From contig BDSL01000009.1 of the NCBI GenBank assembly GCA_003116995.1, forward strand, positions 1,714,501 to 1,778,500: a DNA stretch of 64,000 bases, given 5' to 3'. The notes beneath the pieces were generated by a model. The model ran no database searches and was not told the DNA's origin. It was given only the letters and a program-made list of their open reading frames with translations. Origin of the DNA: Yamagishiella unicocca. Taxonomy: Eukaryota; Chlorophyta; Chlorophyceae; Chlamydomonadales; Volvocaceae. A program made the position numbers and the translations under genes. Below are positions 48,601 to 60,600 of the stretch, one piece after another (position 1 is the stretch's first letter; every line of letters begins with the position of its first letter).

Positions 48601-51600
48601 TCGCGGGACGGGCTATCGGCGCCCCTGGGCGGGCCGGACGAAGCCTTCTGTGCGAGTGCGCTGAAGCTGGCGGCGGAGGAAGTGTGGGCCTTCGTCACGG
48701 ACATGCAGGTGGGGGGAATTTGGGTGGGCGGGCAGTTTAAATGGGCGGGGACGGCGGGGTGGGTGGGTGGTGTGAAACCGGTGACACGAAAAACGACAAG
48801 ATAGTGGGCGCATGGTCGGCGGACAGCGAGGATGTGGGCGCATGCTGGAGCAATGGGACGGACGACCGGCAAACCTGTGGAGCCGGTTTCTTGGGGCTGC
48901 AGAAAGGAAAAAAGAAAACGGGGGGCGGCGACTAACGACCAATTGGTTGTTAGGTTTGTCCAAGGCTTTCGACCAGCTGTGCATCAAACGCATTTGCCAA
49001 CAGTCCGATGCCCCGTACGGTGTCACCTCACCTCACAACTCCGCTTTCCAACCAGCCCAGTTTACCCGGTCCCTTGCGCTCGCTCCAACCCCCGCCCTCC
49101 CCCGCCCTCGCCCCAGTCCCTGGTCGACTCGGTGGTGTCCCCCCTGGTGGCGGCTGCCGACCAGAGCCTGCCCATCATCCAGCGCGAGTCCATCAAGACC
49201 ATCTTCGGGGACACCAACATCGAGCTCATCCTAGGTGCGTGTGGGTCGGGTGTGGGGGCAGGGCCCGGGGGGTGGGTCGCATGGAGGTGCCGTGCCTGCG
49301 GCATGGAGGGGCGGATTAGGGGTGAGGGGCATGCGGACCCCGGGCAAGGGTGGCAGCGCCGGCGGCACGCTGCGTCGGCGGTCAGTTGCTGGTCGCGAAG
49401 ACTCGCGGGGAGCTAGGGAGTGGGCGCCTTGTCAGGAGCCACGGCAAGGTGCTGCTCCTCCTCCTTAGCGTGGCGCGGCGTCCCGGAGAGCGCGCATACG
49501 AAGGGCGCTGTGCCCGCAACCGCTACTCGGTTTGGGTGTTGCGGGCGTAAGCGGTATGTCCCCGTTGTCGTACGCATCACAGTTCACGCGCAAGGTCTCT
49601 CCCCCTACTCCGGTGACCCATAGAGTACGAGGTCGAGCTGCTCAAGCTGCTGACGGTCAACTGGCGATCAGGTGCTCGTACGGCAATGGTGGTGCCCTTC
49701 GTGGTGGGGCCGGCGCAGTACCTGCTGACGTCAGTGCAGCGGCGGGTGGCCGCCTCCCGCCTGCGGGCCTTCACGGGGGAGTTCGCGCCCACGGCGGAGC
49801 AGGTGCGCACCGGGTAGCGTGGAGCCGCGTGCGCGCCACATGAGACGGAGCAGCTGGGCGGGGGTAGGAGAGAAACCTGGTGAACCGACAGCGGAGAAGT
49901 GACACTATTATCGGTACCTGCGGAAGACGCCGGACGTGGGGGTCGATTAATGGGTTGCCTCACGACGTTGGTACAGGGGAAAACTGTGCAACGTCCACCT
50001 ACCGATAACATCCGAAGATGGCGTGCTGCCACCGCCACCTCATGACGTGCCTGGTGCCATCAAACCCCTCACAGGGTTTACAACCTGCACTGTCCCTCAA
50101 TTCTCAGGACTCCCCCATTGGCCACGCGCCGCACACCTTCCCCCCCTCCCTCCGCCGCCCCCCGCCCCGCCCCGCCCCGCCCTGCCGCTCCTCTGTCCGC
50201 GCGCAGCTGGGCCTGGATCCGCTGTCTCACGGCGTGCAGCTGCGGCCCGTCCTGACCGACCCAGGGGTCGCTACAGAGGTCCTGGAGCTGCTCCTGCGCC
50301 TGGCCACCGCCTACCAAAACTATCTGGACAGAATCGATGCTTCGCTGCAGGTACCCGTAGGGAAGATGTTTTGCGGCTGTGGGGGATTTAACGGTGGTAG
50401 ACTTGCGTGATTTTTGGGAGACTCTTGCGGGAGCGACGCGCCCGGACCGGATGAGGTGGCGTCCATGGTGACAGCCATGCCAGCGCTGCTCGTCATGCGT
50501 TTCCATAGGACCGAAGATCCCGTGCTTTCCTTCCGTACTACCAATGCCGTACAGGAGCTCCTTTCCTGCTTGGAGCGCGACGACAAGGGCACCTTTTCTG
50601 CCCTACTTCGCCGCTTCGGGCGGCCGGTCAAGGTGAAGCGGGACCGGGGCCGGGCGGCGACGCCGCTTCAGGCCAACGGCGCAACCGCTGGGGCGGACGA
50701 CGACACCGATGACAGTGACGATAGCGGTGACGGCAAGCCGTCGGTTACAGCGGCAGCGCCGCCCGCGGCTGCAAATGTTGTCAAGGGTAAGGGAAATGGC
50801 AAGGGAGGAAGTAAGGACAAGGACGACGCCAAGGCTGCTGGCGGGGCCGGCGTACGACTGGAGCTTCCCCCCCACCACGTGCGCCCGCTACTCAGTGTAC
50901 GGCAGATGGCCCGGTACGGCCCCGGTGCCGAGGTTGAGGCCTGCCTGCGCAAGCCCGCCGCCCACCTGGCCACACTGGCCTTCCTGTCCACGGTGTGCAG
51001 GTGCGTGCGGCGGTACGGCAGTGGGGTTGGGGTGGTGACGGTGTGGGAGGCGGGTGCAGGTCTGGGGGGCGGAGATGGTGGGGGCTCATGGGAGCGGCTG
51101 CGATAGGGCTCCTTAGGCCGGCGGTGGGCGAGGTGACATGTGTTGGGGGTGAGGATAGGGGTAGAGAGAGCTGGTAATTGACGGGAGGAGAGGCAGGAGC
51201 GGCACTTCCACATGTTGCTCGAAGGGAGGGTCGCCGGCCAGCATGGTGGTCGGCGTGAAGGTGCAGCGAAGGCCGAGCCGGTAAGAACTTGACGTGAAGC
51301 TTCATTTCCCGCAGGCAAAGCAAAGCAGGCACGCCGCTCTATTTCTTTGCATACCAAGATGTTTTGTCTGCGCTTCTGCCTGCCGTCCTGTCTGCTCACG
51401 TTGACGTTCAAGTGACACACACATCAGCTCAATCCGCCCGGACACCCGCTCCACATAGACCCTCCGCCCGGGCTCGATCGGCTCGACTCGGCTTCCATGT
51501 GACCCGCCCCGAGCCTTGCTCCTTCCATGTGCTCGTCCCCTCGCCCTGCCGTCGCCGTACAGGTCCATCTCTGCTGCTGAGGACCAGCTGGGCGACCTGG

Positions 51601-54600
51601 ACACCGGCGTCAAAGACGGGGACCAGGACGCGGCGGCGCTGGGAGGCGCGGCGGCGACGGCCGCGATCATGGCCGCCGCGGCGAAGCGCTCCAAAGGCGG
51701 CAAGACAGTGACGTGGGCCCCCAGCGGCCGGAGGTCCGGGATCACCGGCGGCAGCGGCGCCTCAGCGCCCGGCGCCGGGCTGCTGGGGGCGGTGCGGCGG
51801 CTGTGGCAGCGAGTGGTGGGCTCCAACATGGCGCGAGTGCTGCCACTGGGTGCCGACGTCCACCCGCTGTTCCAGGTGGGAGGGGCGGTGGGTGGGAGGG
51901 TGGTTGTGAGGAAAGCCCGTGGACTAGGAAGCCGAGTAGGAAACCGTTTGGTACAATGTTTAGAGGTGCATGCTGGAGAACTTGGTTGAGGAAACGACAA
52001 CCTGAGGTCGAATGCCTACCCCGGCGGCTAATGCCTACCCCGGCTGTTATGCCTTGACGAACGGAAACAAGGACCCCGCGTGGGCGGGCGATATGGACTG
52101 TGTCCTATGGATCGGGACAAGCGCAGTGCTAGGAGTGTGGTGAGATGTGATGCTACGCACCTCTAGCGAGTATTTACAGTCCCCTTTAAGGGTATATGAA
52201 TACGTTGCTTTAGGACCTTAGTACCTTTACTTAGTACAGCTACGTACCTCTTACAAGTATTTACATGACCCTAACGGGCGCAATTGCTAGGGTGGGCGGG
52301 GCCGGCATGCAAGGCCGTGCAAGTCCATCTCTACAAACACCCTCCCCGGGGTCCGAACATCCCGTCTAGCATTCTCTTATCAAACCCCCCGACCCAACGC
52401 TCACCCCCTCCTGCTGCCCTGTGCCCTCTGCTGGGCCCGCTGCAGCTGCCAGCCCCCGGGCCGAGTGGTGTGCCTCGTGCTGCCGCTGCGGCGACGGCGG
52501 AGCATCGGGTGGTGCTGCGGGGTGTGGGTGCGGGCATCCTCACGGCGGCAGCCGGGGGATCCAAGCGGGCGGGCCTGGGGTCACTCACACTTGGGGAGCA
52601 GCTGGACGTGTGGATGGAGGAGCGGCTGCTGTCGGGTAAGGGGGCGGCGAGGGGCGCGGGGTGGAGAGCGGGGCGCACGTGTTTGTCCCAATGCAGTACA
52701 TTGTGGCATTGATATCTTGTGTAGTAGCTTGTTGGCTTCTTGACGGTGAGCTGAGCCAGGCTGGGGTGTCTGCGAGGAGAGCCGGGCTGGGGTGTCTGCG
52801 AGGACAGCCGGGCTGGGGTGTCAGTGAGCTGAGCCGGGCGTGTGGGTCACATGATAGGTCTGCCTAACAGTACACGCCTGAACCATATGCGCAGTGCTGT
52901 GCGATATTGTGCGGCATTGTGTTGGACTGCACTGTACTATCCCAGCCTGCGCCTCACGCCCTCCGCCCATGCGCACGAACTCGCCAGGCGGCATTGCCTC
53001 CCGGTTGCTGCTGGCGGTGTGTACGGCGTTCACGTGCTTCACCTGGCGGCTGGTGCCGCTGCTGTCGGAGCGGCGGCGCTACCTGGAGGACCTGCGAGTG
53101 GCCAACAACCTGCTGCACCACCGCAAGGCGAGCAGCAGGGGGGAGACGCGACCCCGGAGTGGGGTTGCCATTTGCCAAATAAGCACGTGCAGTATGGCCC
53201 TGGGCTGGTAGCCAACCATAGCAGTTACTGTACTTCGGTTTGCCTTCGGTTTGTCTCCATAGCATACGACAGCACGGCTACCGTATTCCGGATACCGTTC
53301 GTCCTCACTCCCTCCGCCCTCCCCCCCACCCCCCCAGGTGGTCCGCCAGCTGGAGCGAGCCATCAACGTGCGGCCGGACGACGACGAGGCTTTGGAGCAG
53401 GAGGTGGCGCTGCTGCATCAGGCCATTCGCAAGGCGGTGGAGGATGCCGCAAATGTAGGCGGGGGGGCGGGGGGCCCCGAAGGGGGGGGTCGCAACGTTA
53501 ACACATCGCTAAAATCTTGGATTGCCAAAACTACTCACTATCATCAGACCGCCCCTAATCACACCAAATAAGCCACGCACGTCATCGAACTGCTCACCGA
53601 CATACTATGGGCGCGCTTGCCTCCATTCCTTACCACCCCTGCTACCGCTGAAACCTTGCCCACGCAGCAGCATTCTGTTTTGTCCACGCCATTGTCGACC
53701 CACGGGTCTCCCCGCTACCTCCTGCAGGAAATGGACATAGGCGATGCTGACTTAGACAAGATGTCGCCCATGTCGGTGGAGGCAGGCTTCTGGAACAAGA
53801 GCGCACCGCGGCGGCAGCAAGACCTGGAGCCCTTGCGCGCGGCGCTGCGGCTGGCGGAGGAGCGCACCCTGCACTCCACCTTCGCGGGGGCCAGGCTGAT
53901 GTCCAACGCCCGCCGCTGCGCCGCGCGCTCGGCAGCAGCCAACGCCAAGGGAGGCGCCGGCGGCGGCGCCACCGGGTCGTCAAAGCGCTCGGTCGGCGCG
54001 GGCGGCGGCGGCGGCGGGAGGCGCGGCGGTGCCCGCGACGCTGACGGCGATGAGTCGGATGAAGACGAGGCGGAGCGGGTGTTGGATGCGTTGGCGGCAC
54101 CGCCAGCCGTTAGGAAGAAGCAACCACCGCCGCCGCCACCGCCGGCCAAGAGCGGTGCGGGAGGGGGCGGCGGAGGGTCCGGTGCTGCTGTGCAGATGCA
54201 GCTGGCGCAGCTGTTTGGGAGCAAGGCGCGGCCAGAGGCGGAGGCCGCCGGCGGCGGTGCGCCCAAGGCTGCTTGGGGTGTCGGTCTGGCGGCGACTGCG
54301 TCCGTGGCCCGGCGGGCAGCGCAGTTCGCTGCGACGCTGAGGCGGGCGGTACGGCGGCGCGAGCATGCGCGACGGCGGTGGGACAAGACGCTGTACCTGG
54401 TGATGCAGGTGCGGGGGGTGGGGGGAGGGAGCTGGGGGCCGGGGGCGACACGGCGCAGAGGACGAGACCCTCCGCACCGCTCCAGTAACCACCCCCCTGA
54501 CGCCCGGCCTGCTGTCCCTGATGCCTCCCCACCATCCTCCTAGGTGCTGACCCACGGGTTTCCCCTCAAACCCCTCTCCCTTCCCTGGCACCCCCACCTC

Positions 54601-57600
54601 GTACAGTCCGGCGCCCTGGACGAGGCCGTACTGGCTCGCGAGCACGCCACCACAGTGGCCCAACTGCGCCGTACGGCGGCGCTGTCCGCGTGGCGGCAGC
54701 TGCGTGGCGCCGGTGACGACGTGCTGATGGTGTTCGGGGCGGTGGCCTTCCGGGACGTGGGCCGCGTGTTCGCCCCCCTCATGGCCACCTTCCTGATGAC
54801 CTTCCCCTTCGCGGTGCTGGGGGTTGCGCTACGGGTGAGTGGAGGCCGGTAGGGGGGGGAGGGGGCGCAGGCGGTGGGGGGGGTGCGGGGACATGCGGGT
54901 GTTAGGCAGCGGAAACGAGTGATCGATCAGGTAGGGGAATGGAGAATGAAAGTCATGGAGACGCACCGGATCAGCCAGAGGCTGATGCGGTGTATGGGAC
55001 GGGGAGGGGTTGCGGAGTGGCCCAGGGTGGTTTGCGACGGGACATGGATTTATCTGGGATGCTGGAAATGTTAGCGCGTGTGGTCGCAATCCCTCCACTC
55101 CCACGTGAGCCCTCCGTCTGACCCGGTCTTTGCCACCCGCCGCCCCTCGACCCCTCCCTGCCCCCTCGCTGGACTCGCCCCCAACAGATAAACCCCGACA
55201 ACCGACAGGACCGGCTGCTGATGGGCGGCATGGTGGGCTGCTACGTGCTGACCGGCTTCTTCGCAATGGCGGCGGCGGTGGCGCAGCTGCGGAGGGACCC
55301 TAGCCAGCTCAAGGTGTACCGCCCCTCGGACACCATCCGCTTCCCCAACTTCCGCAGGGGGACCGCACTGGCCAGCTGGAAGGTGCGGGGAGGGGGAGCC
55401 GGGCAGGGTGGCGGGAGGCGGGAGGGGTGCGGTGCACGGAACAAAGGGGCCCTGGAAAGGGTGCTGTGAGGGGGTTAGGTGGATGGGGAAGGGGAGGAAG
55501 AGGGTGGGCAAAGGGGAACCTATTGGGTGTTCAGGGCTGTCAGGCCCATTACCAGCCGCCGCCTGCACTCGGCCCATACCCCCTGGCGCACCACGTCAGC
55601 AAAGCCAGGATGTGCGGCTGGTCGCCTTTGCGAAGCAGTTCCACGGCAGCAGCGCCGCCTCCTGTCTTAACAATTTCGGGCAGAGATGCCAGTGACCCGG
55701 GCACCAGCCGCCTGGGTAACGCCGCCTTTATTTCCTCAACACACACACCCGCCACCACCCGCCCCCCGCCCCGCTGCCCCAGGCTCACTGGGTGAACGTA
55801 TTCGCCATCTGCACCCTTGTGCTGGAGTTCTGGCAGCTGTGCGCCTTCAGCTACCAGCGCCGCATACCCTACCCGGAGAGCTCCTTCCTCAAAAAGATCT
55901 TCCCCTGGGCGCTGCTGGACCTGGGGCCGGCGGCGTACTTCCTACAGGTGGGTGCGTGTGCAGAGCCGACAGGACGAACAGGAGAGCGTATTAGTGCTCT
56001 GGAACTAGCCAACTTAGTGAAACACCATGCGCTCGACTGCATGGAGGGCTCGTGATGGGCCCGACCTTTGCTGACTGCCCGCGGAGGGCTGGGCGCACTC
56101 GATCCAGGCAACAGCGGCACACACACACCCAGCCGCACCTTTATGCCACCACCACCACCAGCCCCGCCTGCTCCCGTGTCAGCTAGCAATTGCTCACGGG
56201 TTCCGATTCACTGGCTTCCTCTCTTACCTCTAACCTCGGCTGCTCTTGCCCCTCTCTTACCCCCCCTCGGCTGCTCTTGCCCCCCTCTTACCATCCGGCT
56301 GCTCCTACCCCTCTCTTAAACCCCAGCTGCTCCTGCCCCTCACTCACCCCCATCCCTGTTTTGATGTCTGCGCTCGCCCTCATGTATCACGGTTTGTCAT
56401 GTAACGGCTCACTCTGCTCGCCGTACCCGGTCCATCCTATATCCCCGCCATTGCCTGCCTTCCCGCCTTACCAATCGTAGAACTAGCTTCTCGCAATCCA
56501 CCCATCCCATTCACCCTTCCCTTGCCTGCCCGTCGCATGTCCTCCTCCTCGTGGTCCGGTCCTGACGCTCGCCGCTTTTGCTCGCTCATTTGGTCTTTCC
56601 TTGCCATTCTCAGGTCAGTTTACCTCTCCCACTTTTTTCACACGTAATGGGGCGGGTTCCCCTGTGCCGGGCACGTTGTTCTTTCGCTCGCATTCAGGGG
56701 CTGTTGATAGCGTACGGGGCTGCTCTCCGTCGCAAGCCTTCACCTCCATTGCCTTCGCATCTTATTACGAGCACCATTCACTGCTTCTTATCAGCTTCTC
56801 CGCCAGCCGCCTTTCCTTCATTTACTACTTTAGTCGCTTTCATACCACCTTTTCTTCTCGACTACGTTGCCTTATCACCTTGACACTACGATTCAGCAGC
56901 GCCTCTGCTCCGTCTACTGGCCTCCCGTCTCTTCTGGACCGCCATCTTCACCGCCTTGGCTTGTCGGCCGTGGATTCGCGGATTCTCCTTAAACCCCCAT
57001 CCCCCGGCTGCTCCTGCCCCTCCCCCCGCAGGTGTTTGCGCTGCTGGCCTTCATGATTGTGTGGATCGCGGTGTTCTTCCCGCAGACCCCCGCGGGCCTG
57101 AAGCGGGTCATCATGCCCTTCCTGGGCCAGGCAGCGTACCTCACAATCACCTCGGGCCTCCTCAGGTGAGCTCGCTGGCGGGGGGTCAGGAGGCCTGCAC
57201 CTAGCATGGACCCCAGCGCCGACAACACTTCAAAGCCGTGCAAGGAGGGGCAGGAAGCGCATTTTTCCATTTTGCCACTGGACTTCTAACTGGGGAGGCG
57301 CTGACTGGCTTGGGCTGGAACCTGGCGGGATGCTGGCCACAGAGACGCTTCGAGGAAGCGTAGCCCGTAACACGGCCCCTGCTCGCATTTTGAGCTCTGT
57401 CCCTCTCCTCCCCTCCCTTCTCTCCCTCCCCCTCTCCCTCCTCTCCGCCCCGCAGCCAGCTGGACTGCCGCATGGACACGGGGACGCTGGTGCGCAACCC
57501 GGACATCACCTGCTGGACCCAGGCGCGCCACTTGTACGGCGCAGTGGCCTCCATGCTGGCAATGGGGCTGTACGTGCCCCGGGCAACACTCACACCCTTC

Positions 57601-60600
57601 GAGGTGCGGCTCACATAGCAACACCAGCAACCGTGATGTGCCCCTCGCGCACCCTCCACCTTCTCCCCCCGTGGATTCGCGGATTCTCCTTTTAATTCCC
57701 CCACTTTCTTTCCTTGCTCCCCTCTCCTTCCCCCGGGTTGCCCGCGGCGCCCGTTCTCCCTCATTGCGCCGGCAACGGTCCTCCTCTCGGGCCCGATGAA
57801 GAACCGCCTCGCACCTGCATCTAATTTGCGTCGGCAACTCATTATGGCAGCGAGACCCTTCCCACGCCACTCCACGCTTTGCATCCTTCGTACGAACCTG
57901 GTATCGTAGCGTTACTACCAGTCAACATATGCTCCCTGATTGGCCTGCCCGTTTATTCTCCTCCCCCAACTGCCGTGTTGCCGCCGCACGTCCCCACGGG
58001 GCCCCTGTTCCCTCCCTCGCCCGTGCAGGTGTTCTTCCCCAGTGAGAACCTCGACATCAAGTACCGCGGCCTGTACGTGCGGGTGGTCCAGCTGCTGAGG
58101 CTGGGCATGGCCGGCTACAACCTCTTCTTCGCAGAGACGTTCCCGCTTACTGTAAGGAGCCCCTCTGTGCTTGGTTTCGGTGATTGTTGCCTTCGTGGTG
58201 CACGATGAGCTGCGCCGGCTCCTTCTTCGCCTCATCCTCCTCGGCTGCCCTGCCCCAGCTACCCCGCTTCCCAGCGCGCCGCAACGCCCTGCTGCTGTCT
58301 CCGCCCTGACCTCTCCCTCTCCGAACCCCCGCCGGCACCGCACACCCCTCGCCCCCTCACGTGTCCTGATCAGGTCATGCTGGCGAACGCGGGTGTGTGC
58401 GCGCTGCTTGCCGCAATGACGGCCATCATGTGGCCCTGCTGCATCGGGGCGGTCAACATCGGCAGGGGCACGGGATTCGTGCTGGCCACATGGTCGCAGG
58501 TGTGGGCTGGGGGGAAGGGGAGAAAACCCGTGGGGGGGGTGGAGCAGGGAGTCAACGGGTGCGGGAGGAAACATGTGTCATGGTACAGTACTCGACGTTC
58601 AGGTCACGCACCCGAGAACCGCCGGAAACACACTATCGGATTACGCCGCTGAGTGTACTAGCTAAACGCATCTTCCGACCGTGCATGATATGCGCTCTCT
58701 CACCACCGCCAAACGGACCCCCTCCTCTTCCTTCTCAGGCCGTCTCAGCGGCGGCTCTCCGCCTGAGCCCCGACGTGTTCATGGACCCAAGCAGCCGGCA
58801 GTGGTACACCAACTCGTGGAGCTACGTGTACGCACTGGTGGGAGGCTGGGCGGTCATCGCGGCGGGTGAGGCGGGGGTGTTTAAGGAGAATCCGCGAATC
58901 CACGGCCGACAAATCAAGGCGGTGATGATGGTGGTCCAGAAGAAGGCGGGGGGTTACAAGTAAAGAAGGCGGGGGGGGAGGGAGGGTCTTGAGGAAGACC
59001 CGTGGATGCTAGAAAAACCCGTTTAAAACAGACGTTTTGAGATGCATGCTGGAGGACTGGGTTGAGGAGACGAAAGACGGTCATATGTCGACCTTCGGCG
59101 GCTAAGCGAAATCGGCTGCGGCGAGACGAAAGGAAGCGAGGACCCCGCGCGACGCAAGGACCCGGTCGTGGAACCGGTTGGTTTTGGGCGCTAGCTAGAA
59201 AATTGGGGAAGGTGGCGAGCGACGGGAGAATAGCGCGGCACGGTCCCGACCCGCCCGTAGACCGACCATAAAGTTGCGGACGACGTGAGGAAGCCGGAAA
59301 TTACCAGATGGGGTCCGCCGGCGTCCGTGGTAGGAGGCCGAAGCCGCGCCGCGCCGCCATGGGGGACCGGAGAACGCGAGAGCCTAGACGCAGGTCCGGA
59401 CGCCCGCAGACAAGAGTGCAACGACTAGCAGGAAACGAACAAAACATGTGCCCAACCCGGCGGAGGAACTCACCTGGCCAGGGCCCAGAGCGGGTGGTGA
59501 CGGCGGTCGACGCGAAGCATGCGGGCAGGGGGCACCAGCGGGCGTCAGGAACAACATTCATGCGCGGATCGGGCGGACAGGGGTCAAAGCAACGAAGAAG
59601 CCCCAGCGGCGCGGCGAAAGAGACAGAGGCAGGGAAGGGGACCCCTGATATACGGGGAGACGGGTACGACGCCGTCTTGTACGGCGGAGTACGGCGGAGG
59701 CCTGCACGACGAAGGAAGGCGGTTAGGAAATATGGGGCGTGAAGATGCGGGGCAGGGGGGAAAACCTAGCAGGCGAGCAGACAGGAGACGGGGGAGGCAG
59801 TGCGCGGTCCGGGCTGGACGGATCCGGGGGAGGGAGGGGGGTTATAGGAGGCAACAGCTGCAGCGGGGAGGTGGCGGTAAAACAGTACTGCTGCAGGCAC
59901 CGGGCGGTGGCAGGCTTCGCGCTCGCGCCTCTGCCTGCCTCTGGCATCCCCCCCATCCTGCTTTTATAGAACCCCCCCCGGGGGCTCACCACAGACCCCC
60001 AGAAACTAGGAGTAGTACAACATAAGGCTGAACGGGGCTGGAGCTCTGCTGGTTTGTCATCTGCTGCGTCAGGGCTCTCCCGTCTCTCACAACGACTATC
60101 CACCCCCGGTATCCGACCACCTCAACCAGCACGCTTCGTAGTGGTTCGCAACGCGAGCCCCTGGTGGTCGCTCACCCCGCCCCGTCCTGCCCCACCCCTC
60201 CTGCCCTGCCTAGGTGGCTACTGGCTCCTGCGGCGTCACCTGCGCCGCCGCGACTCCGCCGCCATCCGCTTCTCTCTCAAGGACAGCCCCTTCAACTATA
60301 CCCTGCCCCGGGGCCCCCCGGAGGCTGCAACCCAGGGGGAAGCCGGCGGTGCGGCAGGGCCCGCCAAGGGTGCCGAGCAACAGCCGCCACCGCCACCGCC
60401 GCCTTCCAGCCAGCAGCAACAGCAGCGTCCACCGCCTCCACCAGGCGGGGGTTTTGCGATCACGGCTTTCGAAGATGGCGACGCCGGCAGCGGCGCGGCA
60501 GCGGGTGGGAACCTGGCTTCGACAGAGCGGCAGCGGGGGGAGGCTGCGCGGGCCTCATCCTCGAGCAGCGACGACGGCGCGAAGGGCAGCGGCGGTGGTA

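Larger units (their letters stand above)
38098..52635 (+). other. Giant gene, part 2: exons 17-44, central region with EF-hand
   Basis: Exons: 38098-38244, 38714-38811, 39246-39568, 39722-39812, 40221-40314, 40936-41055, 41226-41309, 41574-41612, 41947-42014, 42246-42339, 42930-43072, 43231-43384, 43664-44259, 44470-44575, 45055-45127, 45231-45480, 45825-45861, 46251-46386, 46621-46762, 47160-47501, 47922-48093, 48526-48708, 49117-49234, 49624-49802, 50207-50350, 50555-51000, 51563-51875, 52446-52635. Exon 31 (45055-45127) encodes DANENGLVAYRE, a full EF-hand loop with Asp, Asn, Asn, Gly and Glu in canonical places and helices on both sides; no paired second hand is evident. Exon 40 has a hydrophobic stretch that may be a membrane helix. 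Exon 42 carries an acidic Asp/Ser run and a Lys/Gly-rich run. The rest is unrecognised. Confidence 0.7.

Noticed and set aside
53715..54386. 223-codon minus-strand frame opposite exon 47
   Set aside because: GC-rich exons of this kind leave long antisense open frames; the plus-strand exon fits the phase chain while this one has no motif.
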